DNA of 64,000 nt. Origin: a virus. Both the position numbers and the translations under genes were made by a program. The stretch covers positions 62,001-126,000 of IMG/VR virus record IMGVR_UViG_3300032213_003144; one strand, written 5' to 3'. This document shows positions 23,814-33,500 of this stretch, in pieces. The notes beneath the pieces were generated by a model. The model was not told the DNA's origin, made no database searches, and saw nothing but the letters and a program-made list of their open reading frames with translations. Position 1 is the stretch's first letter. The number at the start of each line of letters is the position of its first letter.

Positions 23814-25088
23814 CTATCCCAGTGGGTATTCCCCAAGTACCCCGAGTGTCACGTCGTCAAGTGCTAATAAAAATGCCAGCACTGTCAAGTGTGTTATTTT
23901 GTAACCAAGAGGCCTTGATGGTTCAACTGCAGCAAGTACTATGTCGCTTGACTCGCCAACTTCTGCATCCAGGGTTTCGTTTACTATTGTTTGGATTCTT
24001 ATAGCCCATGGGTCGCCTCCGAATTTTGGGGTCAAAGAAACACTTCTGGTCGATGAAGAACCGTCTACTGTTTTTATAAGAACCTGCTTGGCTGATTCAA
24101 GTATCGCCCTTCTACTTCCAGCCCCTCTTCCGTGGTGAGAGCTACTCAGTTGCCACTCTAAAAAATCCCTAATCAAAGATTCGTTATCCAGGTAAAGTGA
24201 TTTATCTGGTAATTGAAAATTTTGTTTTAAAAATTCACCTGTAAATTGAGCCAGCCATGGCATGTACTCAGGCCTTACAGACTGTGGTGATACGAGTGAA
24301 CTTGATGCCCAGTATTCAGTTTTCAAGGACGGTGTATATATTTCATCATTCTCGTAGCCATACATTCTTTGATACTCACGTCGCGCGTCGCCGGCAAATG
24401 CAGTGAGAACGTCAATCAATCTGTAGAAGGGGTATGTTGGCGATGATTGGTCGGAGTCAATAGACCAGTAAAAATCAGGAAGATGATGCCTAAATTGACC
24501 AACAAATGGATTTTCGTAAAAACCAAGTTCCCTTATTAGATGCGCATTTGTCATTCTTATTTGCGTTGCTTCGTGTCCGGTTATTTCTACATCTATATTC
24601 GCATAATGGGTAGATGAATCGTTTGGAACGTAAGCAACATTTGACCAAACACCATTATATTGACCGCTTGATATTTCAGCAATGTTCTCTTCTACTGGAT
24701 AAAAAACCGAAGAAGAAGCCGACTGAGCTATGTTTGTTGATGGATTGACATAATAAACCGCTGAAGCTGAATCAATCCATAATTTTATTGCTACTGTAAC
24801 TTCATCAAGCGTTTTAATTTTTGAGTTAAAAACGAGACCAACACCATTTGTGTCAAGTGGGAGTTCTATGTTCCTTAATTTATATTTTACCGCCAGCGTG
24901 CTCGACGGGCTCGCAATGGCAACAAACCTAGACGTTACGTTTAAGTCTGTCTGAGATATTTCAAGCGTAGCGTTATCTGTTTCCCAGCCAAATGGATATG
25001 TCGTATTTGCGAGTGACACCAATCTGCCGTTTTCGTCATAGACGCTTAATGCGTCATGCCATGGGAGGAGGTTTACGGTTGTTGGCAT
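23814..25088 (-). CDS. Baseplate/tail protein of the P2 gpI type
   Basis: 424 residues. The C-terminal half has the P2 gpI-like pattern: MPWLAQFTGEFL, then FLEWQLSSSHHGRGAGSRRAI, which stands for the HR.KGT...AI block. The N-terminal half is a beta-rich extension that probably anchors the fibre. Its place right after the J-like gene (1-nt overlap) fits the J-I order of contractile baseplates. Function inferred: wedge tip joining the fibre to the baseplate. Confidence 0.65.
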   Translation of the reverse strand: MPTTVNLLPWHDALSVYDENGRLVSLANTTYPFGWETDNATLEISQTDLNVTSRFVAIASPSSTLAVKYKLRNIELPLDTNGVGLVFNSKIKTLDEVTVAIKLWIDSASAVYYVNPSTNIAQSASSSVFYPVEENIAEISSGQYNGVWSNVAYVPNDSSTHYANIDVEITGHEATQIRMTNAHLIRELGFYENPFVGQFRHHLPDFYWSIDSDQSSPTYPFYRLIDVLTAFAGDARREYQRMYGYENDEIYTPSLKTEYWASSSLVSPQSVRPEYMPWLAQFTGEFLKQNFQLPDKSLYLDNESLIRDFLEWQLSSSHHGRGAGSRRAILESAKQVLIKTVDGSSSTRSVSLTPKFGGDPWAIRIQTIVNETLDAEVGESSDIVLAAVEPSRPLGYKITHLTVLAFLLALDDVTLGVLGEYPLG

Positions 25089-26539
25089 TACGACTCAAAT
25101 ACGGTTATGGTCAAAGTTATGTCTTCTGCAGAAATAATCGGCAAAGTACCCTTATTCGCAAACAGCAAGTCTGTTCCGTACTTTGGTAGCCATCCACTAC
25201 CAACTGGGGATATTGAGACAGATTCTACATATATCACACCTGGTATGTTGGCAATTAGTGATACAAGTTGTGTTGTTCTTACCCTATCGAGATTGAAAGG
25301 GAAAACTCCAGGACTCAAGTAGTCTACGAGGGTATCAGTAATAGATGAACTAACAACAGATGTGTCGTATGATTCACTAATAACAACATCTGCTTCAATT
25401 GTTAAATTCACCAATGTTGGGTCTAGGACATTTACTGTTAGCCCGGCAACAGACGAGTCTGACACTTCTGTCTTGATTCCTAGTTTTTCTGTCTGTGTTA
25501 AGAACGTATTCAATCCATAACCAAAAACAGTTACATAACCTGGGTCGTCTTCTCCGGCATAGGCAGAGCCAGTTACTACAGTGCTGGCACTGTTTGAACC
25601 AACAGATGTGAATACTATTGTCGATGCGCTAGTTGCTAAAACTTCAAAATCACCAGAAAAAGGTCCGCAGTTAGAGAGCCTTACAGTATCTCCGGCTATA
25701 AATAAGTGTGGTGCCTGTGTTCGCACTGTACCGATATTCGTTGTTCCATCTCTAAATGTTTTAATTACACCAGCAGTCCTACTTACTGTTATGTCACCGG
25801 AAGTGCTGTCACCGTTTGTTAGGTCATATGAGCGAACTCGTCCAACAACACCAGGAAAAGTTGTAAGAATATACGAATCAAGTTGGCTTGATTTATTTAT
25901 GGTCGAAGACAATGAGCGCAAGTAAGTTGCAGAACGAGACAGATAATCTGAGTCTGTATCTGCGTTTACACCATTAACAAAATTGCTTGGGCTTGCAACA
26001 ATTGCACTAAAAATATTTGTACCAGCAGATATGACATTTAATTCCGCATTAGCTGATATTGGGGGTATTATTCCTAGCGTAAGGCAAGAACAGGTTATTG
26101 TTGCCGCTGGGTAGTCAGGGTCAACTTCTGGGTCAACTTCGGATATCTCTACCGCTTCGAGTGTTTGAAATGCATATTCCTGAAGCTCATCTTCAAAATA
26201 TGTTTCATAGCTAACAACTGTTCCAGCTGGAACAGTTCCGCCACTGTAGCTGTTTAGGGTGAATACGACATCTACCTGTGAGGCCACTCCTTCTTGTCGA
26301 TTAAATCCAAGGATTGCCATTACTCCAGACATCAGTCTGTTCGGTAATCTATTTATTGCTGAAATATTCAATGCGCTCACATATGCCATTGCCTGGAATA
26401 TTGCGTCTTCTGGGGTTCCTGTGCGAAGCTCAAATTGAGGAAGTGAAAGACGTGCAAGTTCAAGAGAATCCCTATAGATATCACCTGGCTCTAAGTCAAA
26501 AACACTTAGGTCTATATAGTTTGAAAAATCTGCAGGCAT
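25088..26539 (-). CDS. Baseplate J-like protein
   Basis: 483 residues. The opening SLELARLSLPQFELRTGTPEDAIFQAMAYVSALN and GFNRQEGVASQVDVVFTL with TVPAGTVVSYE are characteristic of the baseplate J family (P2 gpJ / T4 gp6 wedge). The domain NFVNGVNADTDSDYLSRSATYLRS with TFPGVVGRVRSYDL is the conserved core. It forms part of the baseplate wedge. It overlaps the I-like gene and lies 8 nt after the gp25-like gene. Confidence 0.88.
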   Translation of the reverse strand: MPADFSNYIDLSVFDLEPGDIYRDSLELARLSLPQFELRTGTPEDAIFQAMAYVSALNISAINRLPNRLMSGVMAILGFNRQEGVASQVDVVFTLNSYSGGTVPAGTVVSYETYFEDELQEYAFQTLEAVEISEVDPEVDPDYPAATITCSCLTLGIIPPISANAELNVISAGTNIFSAIVASPSNFVNGVNADTDSDYLSRSATYLRSLSSTINKSSQLDSYILTTFPGVVGRVRSYDLTNGDSTSGDITVSRTAGVIKTFRDGTTNIGTVRTQAPHLFIAGDTVRLSNCGPFSGDFEVLATSASTIVFTSVGSNSASTVVTGSAYAGEDDPGYVTVFGYGLNTFLTQTEKLGIKTEVSDSSVAGLTVNVLDPTLVNLTIEADVVISESYDTSVVSSSITDTLVDYLSPGVFPFNLDRVRTTQLVSLIANIPGVIYVESVSISPVGSGWLPKYGTDLLFANKGTLPIISAEDITLTITVFES

Positions 26540-26547
26540 TTGCGCTC

Positions 26548-26844
26548 CTAAACTAGAACATCAAATGCAAATGTAACTTTTGCATTCGAGTCGGAATCTT
26601 CCGTTGTTAATACTGAAGTTATTTTTACTTCTGGCACATACCGCGCGGCATTAAGCACAAATAAGCCTTTGTCTATCCCTCTAAACGCAGGGTCATTAAC
26701 TCCGAATCGTGGGGTAAATGGGTGCGTCATTGGTTCTGTAAGCATGCAGATTGAGAGTAGTTGCGTGTAATATTCGTCGCTACCATCTCGATGTTTTTTA
26801 AAACCAGTGCTATCAAATCTAACTGGGAATGCAATCATGTCCAT
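26548..26844 (-). CDS. Baseplate wedge protein, gp25/W-like
   Basis: 98 residues with the gp25-like order: IAFPVRFDSTGF, a helix, LLSICMLTEPMTHPFTPRFGV (replacing the LLtrpGer.f.pdfG block) and a C-terminal strand pair. These proteins join the tail tube/sheath to the baseplate and are lysozyme-like only in fold. Start/stop overlap with the upstream spike-like gene; precedes J, as in P2 and many myoviruses. Confidence 0.8.
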   Translation of the reverse strand: MDMIAFPVRFDSTGFKKHRDGSDEYYTQLLSICMLTEPMTHPFTPRFGVNDPAFRGIDKGLFVLNAARYVPEVKITSVLTTEDSDSNAKVTFAFDVLV

Positions 26845-27224
26845 TATGCGTTCTCCAATGCCGTAACCCGCTGATTAAGAGCTATGATTTGATTTTGAAG
26901 ACTAGTTATTGTTGTTACTAAAGTCTGAACAAGAGTCTTGGATGCATACACATCTTGTTTATTTTTTGCGCTACCAATCACCATGAGTTCTGTAAAAAAT
27001 TCATCAGTAAAAGTGCACTGTACGGAATCCCCTGTAGAAAGCTTGTTGAGCGTCGTTGTTCCAATTGGTGTTATTGGACCATAGCTAGTTCCCAGTTCGT
27101 TAACTTTTACAAAAACTCTTCCAGATGAGTCAACAGAAGTAACTGATGCTTTATAGAAACGGCCAGGAGCCAGTCTATGCGTCGAAGCTTTTTGTGAATT
27201 TACTATGTCTGGTCTTTTTGCCAT
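26844..27224 (-). CDS. Baseplate spike/OB-fold protein with C-terminal coiled coil
   Basis: 126 residues. After a basic start, residues 22-90 look like an OB barrel (RFYKASVTSVDSSGRVFVKV, YGPITPIG, LSTGDSVQCTFTDEF), as in gp5/V-type spike N-termini. The last 35 residues are a heptad-patterned helix (TLVTTITSLQNQIIALNQRV), fitting a trimer. No metal-binding HxH tip is present, so another protein may form the needle. The position between the hub and the gp25-like gene agrees. Confidence 0.6.
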   Translation of the reverse strand: MAKRPDIVNSQKASTHRLAPGRFYKASVTSVDSSGRVFVKVNELGTSYGPITPIGTTTLNKLSTGDSVQCTFTDEFFTELMVIGSAKNKQDVYASKTLVQTLVTTITSLQNQIIALNQRVTALENA

Positions 27225-27256
27225 TTTGACTCCTTTTCTTATTCTATTTTACTTTA

Positions 27257-28987
27257 CTATTGCCACAAAGAATCTGTCCCACCAGGGGTATTTGGAACTA
27301 GGTCCAAATCCCCATTAACAGATGGGAATCTTTTGTAGCAGATTTGCTCCTGCTGCATCGAAATCAATTTTCCATAATCTCTTGCATTTAGTATTGCCTT
27401 CGCCTCTGTGTCGCCACGGACGACACCGAGGTGTCTCCCGGTCCCTAGATATCCACCGGCCGCATTGAATGCGCTTACAATTTCCGCTTCAGTTTTCATC
27501 ACCGCTACTCCATTTTGAGTGAAAATAGAAGGAAGCAATATTGCTCTCCATTCGCTTCCAAACTGCTGGGTAACAGTTATCGAGAAAGTTGTATGTAGGC
27601 CATCAGAAGACGGGAGGGCGGGTCTGTTATATAGGTCCAGATTGCCTACGTAAATAACCGTATCTTTATCATTAGTGCTATTTGAGTTTGGTTTTCCGCC
27701 AGTTATTTCGTTCTTAATCATCGCGTGAACTGATGTTAAATTTGCATAAATCATCGATGGATACGCATACCTAGAAGAGTCTGTTGGAAGTGGGAGTATG
27801 CGAGCGTCAATTTGATTCTTGGTTATTGCTCTCCCTGATGCAGTTTTTGCTTCCTGTATTGTGGTCTGTATCTGTGGTAATCCATTGGCAACATACGTCT
27901 GCGTATAGAGCTGTCCGACTGGTAGAAGTTTTAAATTCTTTTTTTGTTGTTCTGTTCTTTCTGGTGTTCTAAAAGAAATAGAGACAGCATCAGGTGTCAT
28001 TTCATTAAAAGAAACATCTGTAATCAAATAAAATCCAGACATGTTTGGAATTGTTCCAACATAAGCAGTCATCCCAGGTCTTAGCTGAGTTCCATTAACT
28101 CTTTCAACCATGCATGAGCCATCTCCTGCATACGGGTCGTTGTCTGACTTTGTTATGTTTGGATGCTCGGTTAGAAGGAATCTTCCTGGAGTCCCAACGT
28201 AGTCTGGTGAGAAATTAGGGAACTGAAGAGGAATCCATCTCTGCTCCTTAAACCCTTTCTGTTTTCTCTTTCCTGGGTTTGCTGGGTCTGGGACCATTTT
28301 GGGAACAGTTCTTTTATCTACACCCCACTTATGAAGAAGCCATTGTTCTGATGCGAATATTAGGTAACCATCAACTTCATAACAAACAAATTTTGCTGCT
28401 TCTGCTATTCGCTGTATTACATCCCACACCGACTCTGCCTGACGGCTTCCCTTTGTCGATGTTGCTGCTCCACCCTTACTTGATTCCTGGCCGGCAAATT
28501 TAAGACCATACTTTTTTGCTGCGTTTTTTACGTACTGAGCCCCACCACCTTTGATTGTTCCTGGTTTTTTATCTCTCTTCATTTGCTGTACGGCTTTTGT
28601 GTAGCACTTAATTGAGTATGAGCAGCTTCCACCAGGACCTTGAGAGACTGTGACGTTTGCAATTTCAAACAGTTGGGAAACCGGTCTTATCTTTGAACTG
28701 GCCGGGGTTATTTGTCCAATCGCCTGTGTTTGATATATTATGTCTCTACCAAGAGTGAAGTAATTGTTTTTTGACATTGCCAGGCCTGGGTCAAGCACGT
28801 CAAATGAAAGTTCTGAAGCTAAATCCATTGTGTAACTAACGCTTACCTGCGTTACCAAACTGGATAAATCAGTAAATGCCCCACCACCAAAATTCGGAAG
28901 GTCTGCTACAAGTATTTTTCTTTGATGAGGACCAGTAAAATTTCTTGAAAATGCCCAACTCGTATATGTTGAAAGTTCCTGGGCCAC
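27257..28987 (-). CDS. Baseplate hub protein (gpD/gp27-like)
   Basis: 576 residues with a GTG start at 28987. LVTQVSVSYTMDLASELSFDV near residue 40, a middle section ESVWDVIQRIAEAAKFVCYEV with DGYLIFAS (two halves of the hub fold), TEHPNITKSDND and GSCMVERVNG, then GFYLITDVSFNEMTPDAVSISF. These match late-control/hub proteins that cap the tube and hold the spike. The C-terminal 150 residues contain GYLGTGRHLGVVRGD, possibly a separate linker domain. It lies between the 535-residue protein and the spike-like gene. Confidence 0.65.
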   Translation of the reverse strand: MAQELSTYTSWAFSRNFTGPHQRKILVADLPNFGGGAFTDLSSLVTQVSVSYTMDLASELSFDVLDPGLAMSKNNYFTLGRDIIYQTQAIGQITPASSKIRPVSQLFEIANVTVSQGPGGSCSYSIKCYTKAVQQMKRDKKPGTIKGGGAQYVKNAAKKYGLKFAGQESSKGGAATSTKGSRQAESVWDVIQRIAEAAKFVCYEVDGYLIFASEQWLLHKWGVDKRTVPKMVPDPANPGKRKQKGFKEQRWIPLQFPNFSPDYVGTPGRFLLTEHPNITKSDNDPYAGDGSCMVERVNGTQLRPGMTAYVGTIPNMSGFYLITDVSFNEMTPDAVSISFRTPERTEQQKKNLKLLPVGQLYTQTYVANGLPQIQTTIQEAKTASGRAITKNQIDARILPLPTDSSRYAYPSMIYANLTSVHAMIKNEITGGKPNSNSTNDKDTVIYVGNLDLYNRPALPSSDGLHTTFSITVTQQFGSEWRAILLPSIFTQNGVAVMKTEAEIVSAFNAAGGYLGTGRHLGVVRGDTEAKAILNARDYGKLISMQQEQICYKRFPSVNGDLDLVPNTPGGTDSLWQ

Positions 28988-28989
28988 AA

Positions 28990-30597
28990 TTACGTCCCAG
29001 TTTGTTCATTATTGCAGGTGTTTGTATCACGATTTTTTGTAACACCAGGATTAGACCAAAGTAATGGAACGCATGTTCCTCCTGGCGTGGAAGGAGGTAT
29101 GGTTGGAGTGGATATGTCAGTCAGCCTTGGCAGAACTATCAGATTCGGACCCTCAAGTGGTAATTCTTGAATCGTGAGGTTGCATGTGGCTCTAGCTATC
29201 TCTCCACGTGGAGATGATGCGCTATTGGCGTCTGGTGGCTGTTGAACCCTTTGTACCGAATTTATTGTTAAATCTACAATTGCAAACTCAATCCCGCTTC
29301 CACCAGTCCATGATGGATATATAAGTTGCTCTGTAAACATTTTATCCATACCAAGAAAAATAACTGATTCCGGCCTAGATGCCATCTGTCGTAACATTTT
29401 TAGTTCATCATCACATGAAGTCATTAGATTTGTGTTATCGCCAACCACAAACTCAAATGATATTTTCATAAGTTTGAAATTTCTAAAGTCCACAAATGGG
29501 GTGTTGTTTACTCTGTCTATTTCTGTCCAGTTTGCACCTAGGTCAGTGTATGAAACATTATTTGGATAATATCTAAACTGGAATCTGTCAGGTGTTAATG
29601 AATAGTCACCTTCTGATGTCCTGTAGTACTGGACCATCTCTGCTTTGGTATTGTCACCAAGGGCAAGTATTCTTGAATTAATTGATTTTTTTATGGTTGC
29701 TACTACTGCACGGTTTCTAGTACCACTGTCACGCTGTGCTGATTCTGCCTGTGCTGTAGCAAATGAAGAATTAGTTCCACTAGTAGTCGTGGTTTTTGCA
29801 GTTGTTCCGGCTTTTTTTGTGCTTGGGCCCTTTGCTGCTGCCGTTGGTGATTCAGCTTTTTCAGCAGCTGCATCTTCTGCTGCTATAACCTCTATTGCTG
29901 CACGTTTTGATAGACCTTGTAGCTCTAATTGCTCAATTCTTCTTTTTGTAAAATTTTCAAGATTTAATTCTTGAGCTTCACCAGTAAACTTTGAATATCT
30001 ATCCATTGAATATAATTCACCATATTGAGCTGCAGCAATTGTTTTTGATACTGGATAGAACCTTTTTTGTGCAGGATGGTACCAATATGGCGTGTAGTTG
30101 CTTTGAAGTGTGTCGCTTTGTTTTCTCCATTTGTTAAGAACATTAGTCTTATATGGATTTTTGTTATCAGGCAATCCAGTGTCCGACCAGTTAAAAACTT
30201 CTGAGGTAATGCTATATATCTCATTTGCATAAACAAAAGAAGAAATACCTACAGCATCAAGCTGGTACCTACCCCCGGTTTGTGGTTGGTTTGTGTAACT
30301 TGGCAGAACAAGTTCTGGAGTTGATTTAGGTTTTTGTTCTTGAAAAGTTAATTCATCACCATCGTTGTAAACGATATAACTATTATCAGAAATACTTGCA
30401 CCAGCTGTTGAGTATGGATACCAGTACTTAACGTTAGAAAAAGATGGAAGCAATGTCCAGCTAGAACCAGGAGGGAACCAGGTAATATTATTTTGAGCAA
30501 CAAATTTTTGTTTTATTGGGTAGCTTTTTTTTATGCTTTCAGGGGAGCTTAATGTGTACCCAATAGTCCCAAGATAAACGTCACCTCTACTAGGCAT
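28990..30597 (-). CDS. Tail/baseplate structural protein (tube-proximal)
   Basis: 535 residues. The N-terminal part is Tyr/Trp/Pro-rich; residues 215-300 are low-complexity Ala/Thr/Lys with coiled-coil traits. The block around 330-420 (RFQFRYYPNNVSYTDLGANW, NTPFVDFRNFKLMKISFEFV) resembles tube-initiator or peptidoglycan-binding linker proteins of contractile injection systems, though no LysM repeat is clear. It lies between the tape measure and the hub, where such proteins are usually encoded. The exact family is uncertain. Confidence 0.55.
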   Translation of the reverse strand: MPSRGDVYLGTIGYTLSSPESIKKSYPIKQKFVAQNNITWFPPGSSWTLLPSFSNVKYWYPYSTAGASISDNSYIVYNDGDELTFQEQKPKSTPELVLPSYTNQPQTGGRYQLDAVGISSFVYANEIYSITSEVFNWSDTGLPDNKNPYKTNVLNKWRKQSDTLQSNYTPYWYHPAQKRFYPVSKTIAAAQYGELYSMDRYSKFTGEAQELNLENFTKRRIEQLELQGLSKRAAIEVIAAEDAAAEKAESPTAAAKGPSTKKAGTTAKTTTTSGTNSSFATAQAESAQRDSGTRNRAVVATIKKSINSRILALGDNTKAEMVQYYRTSEGDYSLTPDRFQFRYYPNNVSYTDLGANWTEIDRVNNTPFVDFRNFKLMKISFEFVVGDNTNLMTSCDDELKMLRQMASRPESVIFLGMDKMFTEQLIYPSWTGGSGIEFAIVDLTINSVQRVQQPPDANSASSPRGEIARATCNLTIQELPLEGPNLIVLPRLTDISTPTIPPSTPGGTCVPLLWSNPGVTKNRDTNTCNNEQTGT

Positions 30598-33500
30598 TAC
30601 GAACGCTCCTGCATTTTTCTCTGCTCGTCTTTGAGTTTCATCATCACCATGTTTGCAACCTGCTCTGGTGAGCCGTTTCCTCCACTTACGTTTATCGACA
30701 CCGTCATTGTGTTCGAGTTTGAGGAGCCACCAGAACCACCGGAAGTCATCCTCGACATTGATGGGACCGCTGTGTCCCCATATCCTGCACCAGGAACAAC
30801 ATGCAGGTGTCGGTCTGCAAGTGTTCCGTGGAATTCAGCAAAGCCACCATTGGCATGAACTAGACGTTGATACTGACCAAGGTTTTGTCCTATTAGGTCG
30901 TATGCCTTTCCTGTTACGTGGTCGGAGTTTATTGAACCAAGTGCGGTATTCCTCCACGCCGATGTAATGGTTCTCTTGCCAGTTAGTTGCGAGTTCATTG
31001 CTCCATGGCGGGCCATTGTTTGGGATAGACGGCTTGATGTTGTGTCTCCACGTGGGGTTGATGTGTCGGTGGACTTGTACCAATCTGGTTTCTGGTCCCA
31101 CCATTCTGGTTTGTCGCTTTTCCCTGTGAAGAATCCCTTTGTCGCATCGGTGAACTGTTTGACTCCAGCTTTAAATTCATCGCTGGCATCACTCATTCTG
31201 TTGGCTACTTCATCGAGGTCCTTTGCACCACCATCACCAGTTAAATCTTCAAGTGCTGTTGTTGTCAATCCGCCAAGTCCAGCTTGATTTAAGGCGAAGC
31301 TCAAGGCGTTGCCCTTATCTTGATTTCCTGTAGCTGAAAAGTCAAGTTCCCCAGCTTGCATTTTTCGCAAGAAATCAGCAAACTTTGTTGGGTCTTCCTT
31401 CGACATTGTCGTAAGTCGTTCTTTAATCTGTCCAGCATCTCCAGAGAAACCAGCTTCAGTTAATAGACCTGAAACCTGGGTGGTTGCTGTTCCAAGAACT
31501 TCCTTGCTCATGGTTGCCATTTGTTTTTTGAGTATTTCATTTGAAAGAACGTCTTTACCCATTCCCTCAAACGTCGCACCCTTAGCAAAGGCACCTCCTT
31601 CTTCACCTTGACCAAATAGATTTTGTGTTGAAAGGTATGCCTCGATGGGGTCGTTACCAGATGCAGCAAGTGCTTGAGTAAAGTAGCTTTCAAAATAATC
31701 ATTAGTTGCTTGTGTCTTTTCCTCACCACCAAGACCGCCTGAAAGCATTTGGTCTCTGAATCCTTGGGAGGACTGGTTAATTGTCTTCTGTGCTTCCTGC
31801 TGTGTGCGTGCTTTTGTAAACAAGTTTGAACCAGCAAGGAATATGTCCGTAAAAGCTTGCTTCATTTGGTCTGCCGATTTGCCCGCAGCCAGTCCCATAC
31901 CCTTAAGTGCATCAGTAAATTTAATTGTTGTGTCGTAGAGGTTGAACCCCAATTCGTGGGCCATCTTTTCAAGCTCCGGAATTGACTTTCCTGACATTTT
32001 TACAAACTGGTCAAGACGGTTTGTTATAACTCTGTCCTGCATTTGATAAGCACTTGTCTCACCTTTTGAAACAGTTCCGGCTGCATTTAATGCAGCCTGT
32101 ACGGCTCCGTCATTCTTAAACATGTCCTTGCGTTCTTTTTCTGTTGTAACAACACCCATTTTTTCTTGATTATTTAGTACCTGCTCCAAAAGCGCTTTAT
32201 TGGATGCAATATCCCCAACAGTTCCACCAGTTTTTACCTTGCCAGTAACCATTGCTTTTATGTTCGCTGCTTTTGATAAATAACCTGCTCCAATACCCTC
32301 GAATGAACCTCTATCCTTCATCGTCGATGTGTCGTACCCTGATTCTTGCAATGCCTTGAGGTTGTCTTGGCTTCTAAAGAATTTTCCTGCACCTTGCTTA
32401 ACAACAGAAGAGAAAACTTCAGCCATGTTGTTCTTCATGGCTTCTTTTGCTTTCTTGGCTTCTTCTTTTCCTTTGTTAATCATTCCTTTGAACGCACCAG
32501 CAAGTCCGCCGATTACTGCTCCAGCAAGAGCTCCGTATGGTCCAAGATATGAACCAAGTGCAGCGCCACCAGCTGCTCCGGCCATTGCTCCAGCACCAGC
32601 GCTCTTTGCGTTCCACGCCCCACCAAGTCCTGCTACAGCAAGACCTGCTCTAGCATCAAACTGAGAAACCATGCCACCAAGAGCCATCGCTCCTTGCATT
32701 TCTTCTGGTGCGTACTGGCTGGCTAACCCAAGACCCATACTCGCACCCATCTTGCCGCCCATGCTCTTTCCAAATTTATTTGATGCAGCGCCAAATTTTG
32801 TTTCGTTACGATTAATTCTATTCAAGTCTCTAGCAAGATTTATTCTTTCAATCTTTCTAGCCATGAATCCAGTTCTTCCAGTTCCACCATCAGCAACCGA
32901 CATTTGCGAATGTTTGTAACGAGAGATTGCACTATCGCGTAGTTCTCCGGCATTTACATAACCACCAATTGTTGCCTGCTTAACATCTCGCAGTTCTAAA
33001 GGTGTTTTTCCTTTGTACTTTGATGGGTCACTAACTGTCTTACCAGTTTTTGGATTGTAGTGTTCCTGTCTTACGCTCCCGTCGGAGTTGTACATAAGTG
33101 TTTCTGACTGCATATTCGGGTCATATCTACCCTGCAGTCCGTGCGCCATCAAACCAGCCCCAGCGCCATACGCTTTAAGTCCAGCTCCAGTAACTCTGTC
33201 TGTTACTGCTTGACCAAAGTCTCTTAGTGCAGAGCCTCTAACATCTCTAAAACTTGTTCCCTCGGCAGCGGCCAGGCGGGCTGCCCTTGCTCTTCTTACG
33301 GCAGATGTGCCAGAACCAGGTGCACCCTTTGGGATTATTGCTGCAGCAGCATCTCTTCTTTCTCTCGCAACTGCGGCGTTATACGCACGGTCTTCGGCAT
33401 TCTTCTCTCTTTGTGCGTGTCTTTCGCTATACCATGACCCAGCAGCCTGGTCCATGGTGAGGGCTTTACCCATGCCCATTGCTCCGCGCATCGAGTAATT